64,000 nt of DNA from an uncultured bacterium. Its GTDB lineage: Bacteria > Bacillota > Clostridia > Oscillospirales > CAG-272. This document shows positions 16,268-23,650 of this stretch, piece by piece. The DNA lies in assembly GCA_949282345.1 (NCBI GenBank), contig CASDOQ010000013.1, forward strand, positions 52,668 to 116,667, written 5' to 3'. The position numbers and the translations under genes were made by a program. The notes under the pieces were generated by a model. The model was not told where the DNA came from. It did no database searches and was given only the letters and a program-made list of their open reading frames with translations. Each line of letters starts with the position of its first letter. The first letter of the stretch is position 1.

Positions 16268-17644
16268 ATGAAAACGACACGTGATATGACCCGCGGTAAC
16301 CTCTGGACCGGGATCCTTCTTTTCAGTCTGCCACTCATCGCCTCCAACATTTTGCAGGTTCTTTTCAATATGGCGGACATCGTGGTGGTCGGACAGTTCT
16401 GCGGTTCGACCGCCCTCGGCTCGGTCGGCTCGACCGCCACCATGGTCGCCATGCTGACCGGCATCCTCATCGGTTTCGGGAGCGGCATCAACGCCGTCAC
16501 CGCGAAAGCCATCGGGGCCCGGGACAAAGAGCGGCTCGTCCGGGGTGTCCATACCGGTTTTCTGCTCTCTCTGCTGTTCGGTACCGCAATCTTTCTTGTG
16601 AGTTTTTTCGGCGCCGAGCCTCTGCTCACCCTGCTCGGGACAAAAGAAGAACTGATTGATGGCGCCCTCCTTTATATGCGCGTCTATTCCTGCGGAATGC
16701 CCGCCCTTGCGATCTACAACTGGGGGCAGGCCGTCCTCAGCGCGGGCGGGGATACAAAGCGGCCGCTCTGCTTTCTGACAACGGCCGGGATCTTCAACGT
16801 CACGCTGAACATCCTTTTCGTCACGGTCTTCCACCTGGGTGTTTTCGGAGTGGCGCTGGCAAGCATCCTTGCCCTGTATCTTTCCGCCTTCCTGATCCTT
16901 TTTGCCCTCTGCGTCAGCCGGCAGGATTGCCGGCTCCGCCTCTCCCGGATCCGCCTGCATGGCAGAGAAGCACGCATGATGCTGGCCCTTGGCCTCTCGG
17001 CAGGCGGACAGAATGCCATCTGTCAGTTTGCCAACCTCTTCGTGATGGCGGGAGTCAATTCCTTCCCCACACTGATCGTAAAGGGAAATTCCGCCGCGCA
17101 GAATGCCGATGCCCTCGTGTATGACGCCATGGCGGCCTTCTACACTGCCTGTACCAGTTACATGGCGCAAAACTACGGGGCGGGAGATCTGACGCGTGTG
17201 AAGAAGAGTTATTTCATCTCGCTGATCTATTCTTTCGGGATCGGCGCGTTGCTCGGAGGCGGGCTGGTCCTTTTCGGTCGGCAGTTCCTCTCGCTCTTCA
17301 CCACCGAGGCCGACGTGATCGAAGCCGGCATGATGCGCCTGACGATCCTCGGACTTTCTTATGCGATATCGGCCTTCATGGACTGCACGCTGGCGGCTTC
17401 CCGCGGACTCGGAAAAAGCCTGATTCCGACGGTTTTCATGCTGTTCGGTTCCTGTGTATTCCGGCTCATCTGGATCTATACGGTCTTTGCCGCTTTCCAT
17501 ACCGTTCCGTCCCTGTACCTGCTTTACGCCTGCTCCTGGTCGCTCACCTCGATCCTCGAAATCCTCTATTTTGCCCGGGTGTGGAAAGAGGCCAAGCAAC
17601 TCGTGCAAGCGCAAACCCCGACGCCCAAGGCTGCCGCAGTCTGA
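16268..17644 (+). CDS. MATE family efflux transporter
   Basis: A 458-residue, 12-helix MATE antiporter (DinF/NorM superfamily) in the cytoplasmic membrane that exports cationic drugs or metabolites with Na+ or H+. The start RGNLWTGILLFSLPLIASNI and the following NMADIVVVGQFCG are typical. A second half-repeat begins near LGLSAGGQNAICQFANLFV, matching the two-lobed fold. SD GGAAGG precedes the ATG. The substrate cannot be inferred. It is a single gene with its own promoter. Confidence 0.93.
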   Translation: MKTTRDMTRGNLWTGILLFSLPLIASNILQVLFNMADIVVVGQFCGSTALGSVGSTATMVAMLTGILIGFGSGINAVTAKAIGARDKERLVRGVHTGFLLSLLFGTAIFLVSFFGAEPLLTLLGTKEELIDGALLYMRVYSCGMPALAIYNWGQAVLSAGGDTKRPLCFLTTAGIFNVTLNILFVTVFHLGVFGVALASILALYLSAFLILFALCVSRQDCRLRLSRIRLHGREARMMLALGLSAGGQNAICQFANLFVMAGVNSFPTLIVKGNSAAQNADALVYDAMAAFYTACTSYMAQNYGAGDLTRVKKSYFISLIYSFGIGALLGGGLVLFGRQFLSLFTTEADVIEAGMMRLTILGLSYAISAFMDCTLAASRGLGKSLIPTVFMLFGSCVFRLIWIYTVFAAFHTVPSLYLLYACSWSLTSILEILYFARVWKEAKQLVQAQTPTPKAAAV

Positions 17645-17726
17645 CGTCTGCCCCTCGCCTCGCGCCGCGCCGCCTTCCCCGTCTTCCCCTCTGCCGGCAA
17701 CCTATTTTTCTATTCCTTCGTTTTAT

Positions 17727-17757
17727 TTGCAATAAAAATCTGATTTTGTATTACAAT
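17727..17757 (+). promoter_or_regulatory. Possible promoter for the FTR-like/trxA operon
   Basis: TTGCAA, 19 bp, TACAAT. The spacer is long. It is followed by SD AAGGAGGG and the ATG at 17778. Confidence 0.5.
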
Positions 17758-17777
17758 AGATCAAGGAGGGAATTTGT

Positions 17778-17975
17778 ATGAAGATCACGTTTAACCCCGA
17801 TGACGCTATCGTAAAGACCATTCAGGAAGGGCTTTCCCGCACCGGCGGGTACTGCCCTTGCCAACGCGAAAAGAAAGAGGATTACCGCTGTATCTGCAAG
17901 GAATTCAAGGAAAAGATCAAGGACCCGAATTTTGAGGGCTACTGTCACTGTATGCTCTATTATAAGTCAAAATAA
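17778..17975 (+). CDS. Minimal ferredoxin-thioredoxin reductase catalytic-chain-like protein
   Basis: A 65-residue protein with three Cys-x-Cys motifs: C26-P-C28, C38-I-C40 and C56-H-C58, in the context GGYCPCQ, CICKEF and GYCHCMLYYK. The order CPC / C-x-C / CHC is that of the catalytic chain of ferredoxin-thioredoxin reductase, which uses a 4Fe-4S cluster next to a redox disulfide to pass ferredoxin electrons to thioredoxin. It is much shorter than the ~110-residue chloroplast chain, the spacings differ (10 and 15 residues between pairs), and no variable chain is present. The thioredoxin gene follows after 12 bp, which supports a direct partner role. It has a strong SD (AAGGAGGG). Confidence 0.8.
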   Translation: MKITFNPDDAIVKTIQEGLSRTGGYCPCQREKKEDYRCICKEFKEKIKDPNFEGYCHCMLYYKSK

Positions 17976-17987
17976 AGGAGATTCATC

Positions 17988-18302
17988 ATGCAGGAAATCA
18001 AGATCACAAAAGAAAATTTTGAAAAGGAAGTCCTGGCCTCCCCGGTGCCGGTCTTACTTGACTTCTACGCCGACTGGTGCGGCCCCTGCCGCATGGTGGC
18101 GCCGCTCCTTACCGAGATCGCCGCCGAAAAGGACGGGGAGGTACGCGTTTGCAAAGTGAACGTGGACGAAGTGCCCGAACTGGCTGACCGCTTTTCCGTC
18201 TCTTCAATCCCGACGTTGCTCATCTTCAAAAACGGCGTCCAAACGGCCGCCGCCGTCGGCTACCATCCGAAGGCCGACATCCTCCGTTTACTGGAGCAGT
18301 AA
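17988..18302 (+). CDS. trxA: Thioredoxin
   Basis: A 104-residue thioredoxin with the active site WCGPC in FYADWCGPCRM and the cis-Pro loop SSIPTLLIFKNG. It reduces protein disulfides in the cytoplasm. SD AAAGGAG lies between it and the FTR-like gene, 12 bp upstream, so the two should be co-transcribed and probably form an electron relay. No NADPH-thioredoxin reductase gene is in the window. A terminator follows directly. Confidence 0.96.
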   Translation: MQEIKITKENFEKEVLASPVPVLLDFYADWCGPCRMVAPLLTEIAAEKDGEVRVCKVNVDEVPELADRFSVSSIPTLLIFKNGVQTAAAVGYHPKADILRLLEQ

Positions 18303-18317
18303 GCCTTTCCGAAATAC

Positions 18318-18347
18318 AAAAAGCGGGAATCATGTTCCCGCTTTTTT
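18318..18347 (+). terminator. Terminator after trxA
   Basis: AGCGGGAA (18322-18329), loop TCATG, TTCCCGCT (18335-18342), then TTTTT, with A-rich upstream arm. Confidence 0.9.
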
Positions 18348-18371
18348 CTCCCTGAAAATGAATAGTTTTTT

Positions 18372-19058
18372 TTACAAAATCCTGTTTATCCCGACAACTC
18401 GTAGCTCTTCTCCAGAAACGGTGAAGTGGATATCATATTCGGAAAAACGCATACTGTATACCCGCGTTTCATCATTCTGATACGAGGGGCGCGGATCTTC
18501 GGAGAGACAGCCGAGCGCCGCCTCACGCAGGTCTTCCGACAAAAGCGAAAGCACTTCATCGGGGCAGATAACGCAAAGACGGTGCCCGTCCTCTTTTTCC
18601 GCATACCCTGCGCGTGCATCGGGATGAGCGTCCGTGGAAGGCAGATAGGGCTTGATATCAAGGATCGGCGTCCCGTCCACGAGGTCAGCACCGCCGACGA
18701 GAAGGCAGTCCCCGTCCTTTTCGGTATGCTCGATACCGAGGAGTTCCACGGAGGAAAGACCGATGGGATTCGGCCGGAAGGGAGAGCGGCTGGCAAAGAC
18801 CCCGACCCGGCGGTTACCGCCGAGACGCGGCGGGCGCACGGTGGGCGACCATCCCTCCCGATGAGCGAGGGAAAAATCAAAGAGGAGCCAAAGATGAGAA
18901 AAACCCTCGATCTCCCGCAAGGCGTCGGGATCGCGGTATTCCGGCAGAAAGACGATCTTTGCCCGAAGCGCCGATACCCGGCCGCTCTGCCGGGGAATCC
19001 CGAATTTATCCGGGAAATCGGTGCGGATATGCGCGACAGGATGAACAGAAAATTCCAT
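18372..19058 (-). CDS. trmO: tRNA (N6-threonylcarbamoyladenosine(37)-N6)-methyltransferase TrmO
   Basis: A 228-residue member of the TsaA/YaeB/VirR family; TrmO methylates t6A37 to m6t6A in tRNA. Diagnostic segments are IRTDFPDKFGIPRQSG, FSHLWLLFDF, RPPRLGGNRRVGVFASRS followed by PFRPNPIGLS, and DIKPYLPSTD. The ATG at 19058 follows SD AAGGAG. It lies 87 bp after mntP on the same strand, separated by hairpins. tsaE and tsaB, which serve the t6A pathway that makes its substrate, are at 42-43 kb. Confidence 0.92.
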   Translation of the reverse strand: MEFSVHPVAHIRTDFPDKFGIPRQSGRVSALRAKIVFLPEYRDPDALREIEGFSHLWLLFDFSLAHREGWSPTVRPPRLGGNRRVGVFASRSPFRPNPIGLSSVELLGIEHTEKDGDCLLVGGADLVDGTPILDIKPYLPSTDAHPDARAGYAEKEDGHRLCVICPDEVLSLLSEDLREAALGCLSEDPRPSYQNDETRVYSMRFSEYDIHFTVSGEELRVVGINRIL

Positions 19059-19118
19059 GGTTTCTCCTTTTTGTTCCTCTTTCTTCCTCAGTCCGGCTTT
19101 TTATGCACACGGCATCTG

Positions 19119-19161
19119 AAAAGATTCCCACATGGCAGACGGGAATCACAGGATTCCCGTC
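19119..19161 (-). terminator. Alternative hairpins at the mntP 3' end
   Basis: On the minus strand the segment reads GGGAATC, GATTCCC, GGGAATC then TTTT. The first two can pair with the mntP stop codon in the loop; the last two can pair into a T-tailed terminator. Only one can form at a time. Confidence 0.55.
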
Positions 19162-19745
19162 AGAAAGATCTCGATCCCGATCAGAACGAGGATCACACCA
19201 CCCGCGATCTCGGCGCGGTGCGAGAGCAAGATTCCGAAGCGGCGGCCGGCAAGAATGCCGAGGAGGCAGATCACGAAGGTGACGACCGCGATCACGAGGG
19301 AAGCCAACAACGCTCCCCCCAGCGGATACGCAGCAAACGTAAAGCCGACCGAAAGCGCATCGATCGAGGTAGCGATCCCCTGCACAAGCAGTGTGCGGAA
19401 ACCGAGCGTCGCGGCCGGCTTCTCTTCCCCGTTCTGCTTACTGCGGCAGGCACGCACCCCCTCCGCGATCATCTTTCCGCCTACGAAACACAAAAGGAGG
19501 AGCGCTACCCACGGAATAAAACGGGTGAGCGAAGAAAAGACTTCCAGTAAGGTGTGGATAGCCACCCAGCCGAGCATCGGCATCAGGGCCTGAAAGAAAG
19601 AAAACGTCCCTGCAACGAGGCACCTCCGCCCGCGCTTCATACCTGGCTCGGCAAGGGCGTTGGCGATCGAAACCGTAAAAGCATCCATTGCCAGCCCGAC
19701 CCCGAGCGCGGCGCTGTTCAGTAAAAACAAAAAATCGATGATCAT
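19146..19745 (-). CDS. mntP: Manganese efflux pump MntP
   Basis: A 199-residue, six-helix MntP (DUF204/YebN) protein that exports Mn2+ across the cytoplasmic membrane. Conserved Asp-bearing helices are seen in AMDAFTVSIANAL and GIATSIDALSVGFTFA, the two halves of an internal repeat. SD GGAGAAGG precedes ATG 19745. A yybP-ykoY manganese riboswitch lies upstream and supports the assignment. Confidence 0.96.
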   Translation of the reverse strand: MIIDFLFLLNSAALGVGLAMDAFTVSIANALAEPGMKRGRRCLVAGTFSFFQALMPMLGWVAIHTLLEVFSSLTRFIPWVALLLLCFVGGKMIAEGVRACRSKQNGEEKPAATLGFRTLLVQGIATSIDALSVGFTFAAYPLGGALLASLVIAVVTFVICLLGILAGRRFGILLSHRAEIAGGVILVLIGIEIFLTGIL

Positions 19746-19849
19746 TTTTTCCTTCTCCCCGGGACTTTCGTTTTCATTTTTCTCTTTTCGCGGATTGTGC
19801 AGGATGCCTGTCCCGATCGGCGCAAGCGTCGTTCCGTCCGTGTCCGTAA

Positions 19850-19972
19850 CAAAAAAGACTCACGGTACAAAGAAAGCCTCTGTACATGAGTCTTGCAAAT
19901 TAAAGCAAACCAGGCCGGACGGCCAGTATGTTGACTTGCTGCGATATACGCTTGCTACTCCCTCACGGAACA
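19850..19972 (-). ncRNA. yybP-ykoY manganese riboswitch with terminator, upstream of mntP
   Basis: On the minus strand, right after a consensus promoter, the transcript carries the hallmark segments in order: GGGAGTAGC, GTCAACATACTG, TGGTTTGC, GCAAGACTCATG. A terminator follows: AAGACTCA and TGTAC arms around a loop, with the 3' arm TGAGTCTT ending in T6 at about 19852-19858. The family binds Mn2+ and turns transcription on, so mntP should be induced by excess manganese. Coordinates run from the predicted start to the end of the T-tract. Confidence 0.9.
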
Positions 19973-19977
19973 GGTTC

Positions 19978-20006
19978 ATTATAATGAAAAGAAGAAATCT
20001 TGTCAA
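19978..20006 (-). promoter_or_regulatory. Consensus promoter for the mntP riboswitch transcript
   Basis: TTGACA, 17 bp, TATAAT on the minus strand, both hexamers perfect. The stretch 20007-20110 between it and the nitroreductase gene shows nothing further. Confidence 0.92.
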
Positions 20007-20110
20007 GAGGAGAAAGAATTTTTTTGAATTCCAGAGACGTCGGCGTTTTCGGAAATACGCGATCCGCCGACCCCGAGGCGCAGAATCTTCCCGGTCAATG
20101 TGGGGATCTG

Positions 20111-20635
20111 TCAGCCGATATACGTAATATAATCGGTTTTTCTCGGCTTCGGCTCCGGGGCGGGGCCGGCGGCATATCCGAGGAGGCAGTTTCCGATGCC
20201 AACGTATCGCCCGTCTATCCCCCAGGTACGCAGGAGTTGCTTTCCTTCCGGCGAATCGAAAACTTCCCGAGCACGATAAATATAACAGGAGCCGACCCCG
20301 AGCGCATGGGCGGCATTCATCAGGTTGCCCATCACAAGATTCCCGTCGCTCTGCCACGTCCCGATCTCGGGATCGGCCAGAACAACCGCCACGCAGGGCG
20401 CACCGTAAAAGGTATGACGGGTGGGATCACCGAGAACGGCGGCATTCAGGCGTTCCATATACGCGATCGTCTCGGGATCGCGCACGAGAACGATGCGGGC
20501 GGACTGCCTCCCCATACCCGAGGCGGCATAAGTCCCGGCCCGGAGGATCTTTTCGAGTTTTTCCTCCTCAACAGGCTTTTCAAGATATGAGCGGATGCTT
20601 CTTCTTTCACAAAGGTCGCGGACGGTACTTTCCAT
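20111..20635 (-). CDS. Nitroreductase family protein
   Basis: A 174-residue FMN-dependent nitroreductase-fold enzyme. Seen: RRSIRSYLEKPVEEEKLEKIL, the FMN-binding start; AGTYAASGMGRQSARIVLV; NLMNAAHALGVGSCYI; and the end VGIGNCLLGYAAG with a basic tail. The substrate is unknown; the family includes NAD(P)H-dependent reductases of quinones and nitro compounds. It starts 6 bp after dinB and its SD (AAGGAG) overlaps the dinB stop, so it is the last gene of the kinase-dinB-nitroreductase transcript. Confidence 0.9.
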   Translation of the reverse strand: MESTVRDLCERRSIRSYLEKPVEEEKLEKILRAGTYAASGMGRQSARIVLVRDPETIAYMERLNAAVLGDPTRHTFYGAPCVAVVLADPEIGTWQSDGNLVMGNLMNAAHALGVGSCYIYRAREVFDSPEGKQLLRTWGIDGRYVGIGNCLLGYAAGPAPEPKPRKTDYITYIG

Positions 20636-20641
20636 AGGGCT

Positions 20642-21937
20642 TTACTCCTTTTCTTTTTGATCTGTTTCGATTCGATCCGGATTTTTACCCGGTTCTTTTT
20701 CGGTTTTGTTTTCCGGCTCTTTTTCGCGGGGGCCGGGGTCGATGCCAAGGTCGTTCCCGATGACGGCGCCACTGTATATCGCCGCCCTTCCAAAACGATG
20801 GCGGATCCTGTCCACGGCGGTCTCGAGCTTTTTGTTTTTCTCGCGCGTTCTGTCGCGTTCCCCGTCAAAAAAGCCTATCTGTTCGCCCCCCTCCCCCCGG
20901 CAGAGCTCCATGGCCGAAACGGTCAGCATCCGGATGGCTTTTCCCTCCCGCCATTCGGCATCGACAAGAGAAAGAGCAGTCGCCGCAATTTCACGGGAGA
21001 GACTGGTGGGCGGAGAAATATGCTTCTGCCGGGTGACGGTGCGCAGATAGGGGTCCTTGACTGTCACAGCGATCACCCTGGCCGATGCGCCAAGCCCGCG
21101 CAGGCGTTCCCCGATCTCCTCGGACAGCACGCCGAGGCCGAGCCGGATCTCCTCCCGCGTTCGGATATCCCGGCGGAAGGTCATGCCGTTGCTGACGCTT
21201 TTGGCCTCCTCGCGTTCCGAGGGAGGGATGACCGGGCTGTCATCCAGCCCGTTGGCGGCTCGGAAGAGCTGTTCTCCCGCTTTTCCGAGGCGGGCCGACA
21301 AAAAAGCCGGACTGCTCCCCGCAAGCTGACCGATGGTCGTAATGCCCGAGCGGCGCAGGATCTCCGCCGTCCGCGCACCGACGAAGAGCATATCCTCGAC
21401 CGGGAGCGGATAGAGGATCTGCCGGTAGTTCTCCCGGGTGATCACGGTCACGGCATCGGGTTTTTTATAATCACTGCCGAGTTTGGCAAAGGTCTTATTG
21501 AAGGAAACGCCGATCGAGAGCGTGATCCCGATCTCCTCGCGGACGGCGGTGCGGATCTTTTCGGCAATTTCCTCGCCGCTCCCGAAGAGAGCGCGGCTCC
21601 CCGTCACGTCCAGCCACGATTCGTCAATGCTGAACGGCTCATAGAGATCGGTAAACCGCTCGTATATCCGGTTGATCGCCCGCGACACGCGTACGTATTC
21701 CGCGTAATGGGGCGGTACGATCAGCAGCCCCGGGCATTTCCGGCGGGCACTGGCGACCGTTTCCGCCGTCTTGATGTCGTAGCGTTTGGCCGGCTCGTTT
21801 TTAGCCAGCACGATGCCGTGACGATCCTCTTCGCTTCCGCACACCGCCATAGGCAGATTCCAGAGGGCGGGGTTGAGAACGCATTCGACGGAAGCGAAAA
21901 AACTGTTGCAGTCGCAATGCAGGATAGTGCGGTCCAT
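20642..21937 (-). CDS. dinB: Y-family DNA polymerase (DinB/Pol IV type)
   Basis: A 431-residue translesion polymerase. The catalytic start is ILHCDCNSFFASVE, where the second acidic-position residue is Asn (D-C-N rather than D-x-D), and the second motif is FSIDESWLDVT with the usual Asp-Glu pair. The little-finger region and a very charged tail (PENKTEKEPGKNPDRIE) follow. ATG 21937 has SD GAGGAGGAG; the frame is open to 22087 but that part lies between genes. It is the second gene after an orphan histidine kinase. The D-C-N form occurs in a clostridial DinB branch by my recollection. Confidence 0.9.
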   Translation of the reverse strand: MDRTILHCDCNSFFASVECVLNPALWNLPMAVCGSEEDRHGIVLAKNEPAKRYDIKTAETVASARRKCPGLLIVPPHYAEYVRVSRAINRIYERFTDLYEPFSIDESWLDVTGSRALFGSGEEIAEKIRTAVREEIGITLSIGVSFNKTFAKLGSDYKKPDAVTVITRENYRQILYPLPVEDMLFVGARTAEILRRSGITTIGQLAGSSPAFLSARLGKAGEQLFRAANGLDDSPVIPPSEREEAKSVSNGMTFRRDIRTREEIRLGLGVLSEEIGERLRGLGASARVIAVTVKDPYLRTVTRQKHISPPTSLSREIAATALSLVDAEWREGKAIRMLTVSAMELCRGEGGEQIGFFDGERDRTREKNKKLETAVDRIRHRFGRAAIYSGAVIGNDLGIDPGPREKEPENKTEKEPGKNPDRIETDQKEKE

Positions 21938-22083
21938 ATTCTCCTCCTCGCAGATCTTTGCCGTATTGCCGCCCGGCAAAGCCGTCACGCGGCGCTGCGA
22001 TGCCAAAAAACGGCAAACGGTGCCAACCGATCGCACAGCGTCCTCGGGAACGCGCCCCCGATGGGGGCGAACGCCTTTTCTCC

Positions 22084-23535
22084 TCACGCTTCGGAGCGTT
22101 GCACGGTAAAACTGAAAGCGCAGAATTCTCCCTCGCGGCTGTCAACAGTCAGCTCTTCGGCGTGTGCATCCATAATAGTTTTTGCAATGTAAAGGCCGAG
22201 GCCGGCGCCGGTCTTATCACGCCCACGGCTCTTATCGGCTTTGTAGAACCTGTCAAAAATATGGGGCAGATCCTCGGCCGGAATCCCGTCCCCCTCGTTG
22301 TATACCGTTACGAGAATCTTCTTTTTCCTGTATTCGATCCGAAGCGAGAAGCGGCTGCCCTCCCGCGCGAATTTTATGCCGTTATCGCACAGATTGTAGA
22401 GTACCTGATGGACGGCGTCTTTATCCGCGCGCACCAGGATATTGTCCTCTTCCGCAAAGAAATCGACCTGAAGATGCTTTTGTTCAATACGCTGTTCACA
22501 GGAGATCAGAATCAGCCTCGCCATTTCGCATATATCAAAATGTGTAAAGTTAAGTTTGCGAGATCCTGATTGCAAGCGGGAAAGATCGAGCAATTCGGTT
22601 ACAAGGCGCGAGAGACGCCGCATTTCATCGGTCACGATATGCAGATAATAATCCTGCTTTTCCGGCGGGATCGCCCCACTGGTGATCCCCTCAATGAAGC
22701 CGAGGATGGTGGTCATCGGCGTGCGCAGATCGTGCGAGACGTTGGCCACAAAGGTGTTTCGCATATCCTCCAATTCTTCCAGCGAATCGGCCATCTGATT
22801 GAAGGCCGTCCCGAGAGCGGCGATCTCGTCATTTCCTTCCACGGCAACGCGGCGTTTGAAATTTCCCTTGGCAAACTGGAGACTGACGTTCCGCATTTCT
22901 TTAAGGGGGCCGGCCAGCCGTTCGCAGAACATATACAAAATGATCAGCGCCCCGAGAACGATCCAAAGGCTTGCCAAAAGGACGGTGCGGGTCAGCAAAC
23001 GGGCAAAGGGCGGCCACTCTCCTGCCGCGGAAAAGCAGATCGCGATCCCGCCGGGCGAACCCGAGGGCAAGAGGATACGCTGAGCCGCATACGTGTAGTA
23101 CTTGTCAGGAAAAATCTCCGCCTCCCCGCTCGACTGTCCCTTTTCATTCACTTCGGCAATGAGCGCGTCGGGGATCCCGTAGGAAGAAGGAGTCAGTGAG
23201 GTATCGGTTTTATTGCCTGCAAACAGGATATTCCCTTCCGTATCGGCCACGATCAGATACATATCGTCCATATTATACAGGAGAGCGCGGTAGATCTCGG
23301 CCTGATCCTCGTTTCCGCCCGCAAAAAGCGCCGCGACCGAGGCAAGCCCGTCCGCACGCAGGCTCCCCTCAGTCATGACCTTCACCTCCGACGCCGTATA
23401 GAACAGTGCCTCCTCTTCCCGTTCCATTTCATAATTCCCGGCGAAACTGGAAAGGATGAGAGCGAGAACGAGAAAGCTGAGTGTCAGAACCGCGAAAACC
23501 GTGACCAGTAATTTTGAAAATATGCTTTTGAACAT
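22084..23535 (-). CDS. Sensor histidine kinase (orphan)
   Basis: A 483-residue membrane sensor kinase. TM1 is at residues about 5-30 (SKLLVTVFAVLTLSFLVLAL) and a ~135-residue extracytoplasmic sensor domain follows. TM2 comes near LLASLWIVLGALIILYMF, then a HAMP region, the H-box NVSHDLRTPMTTILGF, N-box NLCDNGIKFA, and DGIPAEDLPHIFDRFYK and GAGLGLYIAK. ATG 23535 is chosen because an SD-like AAGGCGGTGG precedes it; the upstream ATG at 23556 has none and would be almost at the transcript start. No response regulator gene is adjacent. Confidence 0.9.
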   Translation of the reverse strand: MFKSIFSKLLVTVFAVLTLSFLVLALILSSFAGNYEMEREEEALFYTASEVKVMTEGSLRADGLASVAALFAGGNEDQAEIYRALLYNMDDMYLIVADTEGNILFAGNKTDTSLTPSSYGIPDALIAEVNEKGQSSGEAEIFPDKYYTYAAQRILLPSGSPGGIAICFSAAGEWPPFARLLTRTVLLASLWIVLGALIILYMFCERLAGPLKEMRNVSLQFAKGNFKRRVAVEGNDEIAALGTAFNQMADSLEELEDMRNTFVANVSHDLRTPMTTILGFIEGITSGAIPPEKQDYYLHIVTDEMRRLSRLVTELLDLSRLQSGSRKLNFTHFDICEMARLILISCEQRIEQKHLQVDFFAEEDNILVRADKDAVHQVLYNLCDNGIKFAREGSRFSLRIEYRKKKILVTVYNEGDGIPAEDLPHIFDRFYKADKSRGRDKTGAGLGLYIAKTIMDAHAEELTVDSREGEFCAFSFTVQRSEA

Positions 23536-23550
23536 TTTTCGGCCACCGCC

Positions 23551-23579
23551 TTGCAATTTTATGCTTTGTATGCTATATT
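23551..23579 (+). promoter_or_regulatory. Promoter for gltX
   Basis: TTGCAA, 17 bp, TATATT. Its -10 overlaps the -10 of the divergent kinase promoter. Confidence 0.7.
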
Positions 23580-23605
23580 ATACATGAATGTTTAAAGAAA
23601 GTCAA
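23577..23605 (-). promoter_or_regulatory. Promoter for the histidine kinase operon
   Basis: TTGACT, 17 bp, TATAAT on the minus strand, giving a leader of about 35 nt. Confidence 0.8.
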
Positions 23606-23650
23606 TTCTGCCCGGGACTTTTTCCGGGCATCTGAAAGGATCAGGATACC

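Noticed and set aside
20657..22192. Long plus-strand open frame opposite dinB (about 510 codons)
   Set aside because: Shadow of the dinB coding strand in G+C-rich DNA: no SD, no family similarity, and it crosses two real genes and their spacer.
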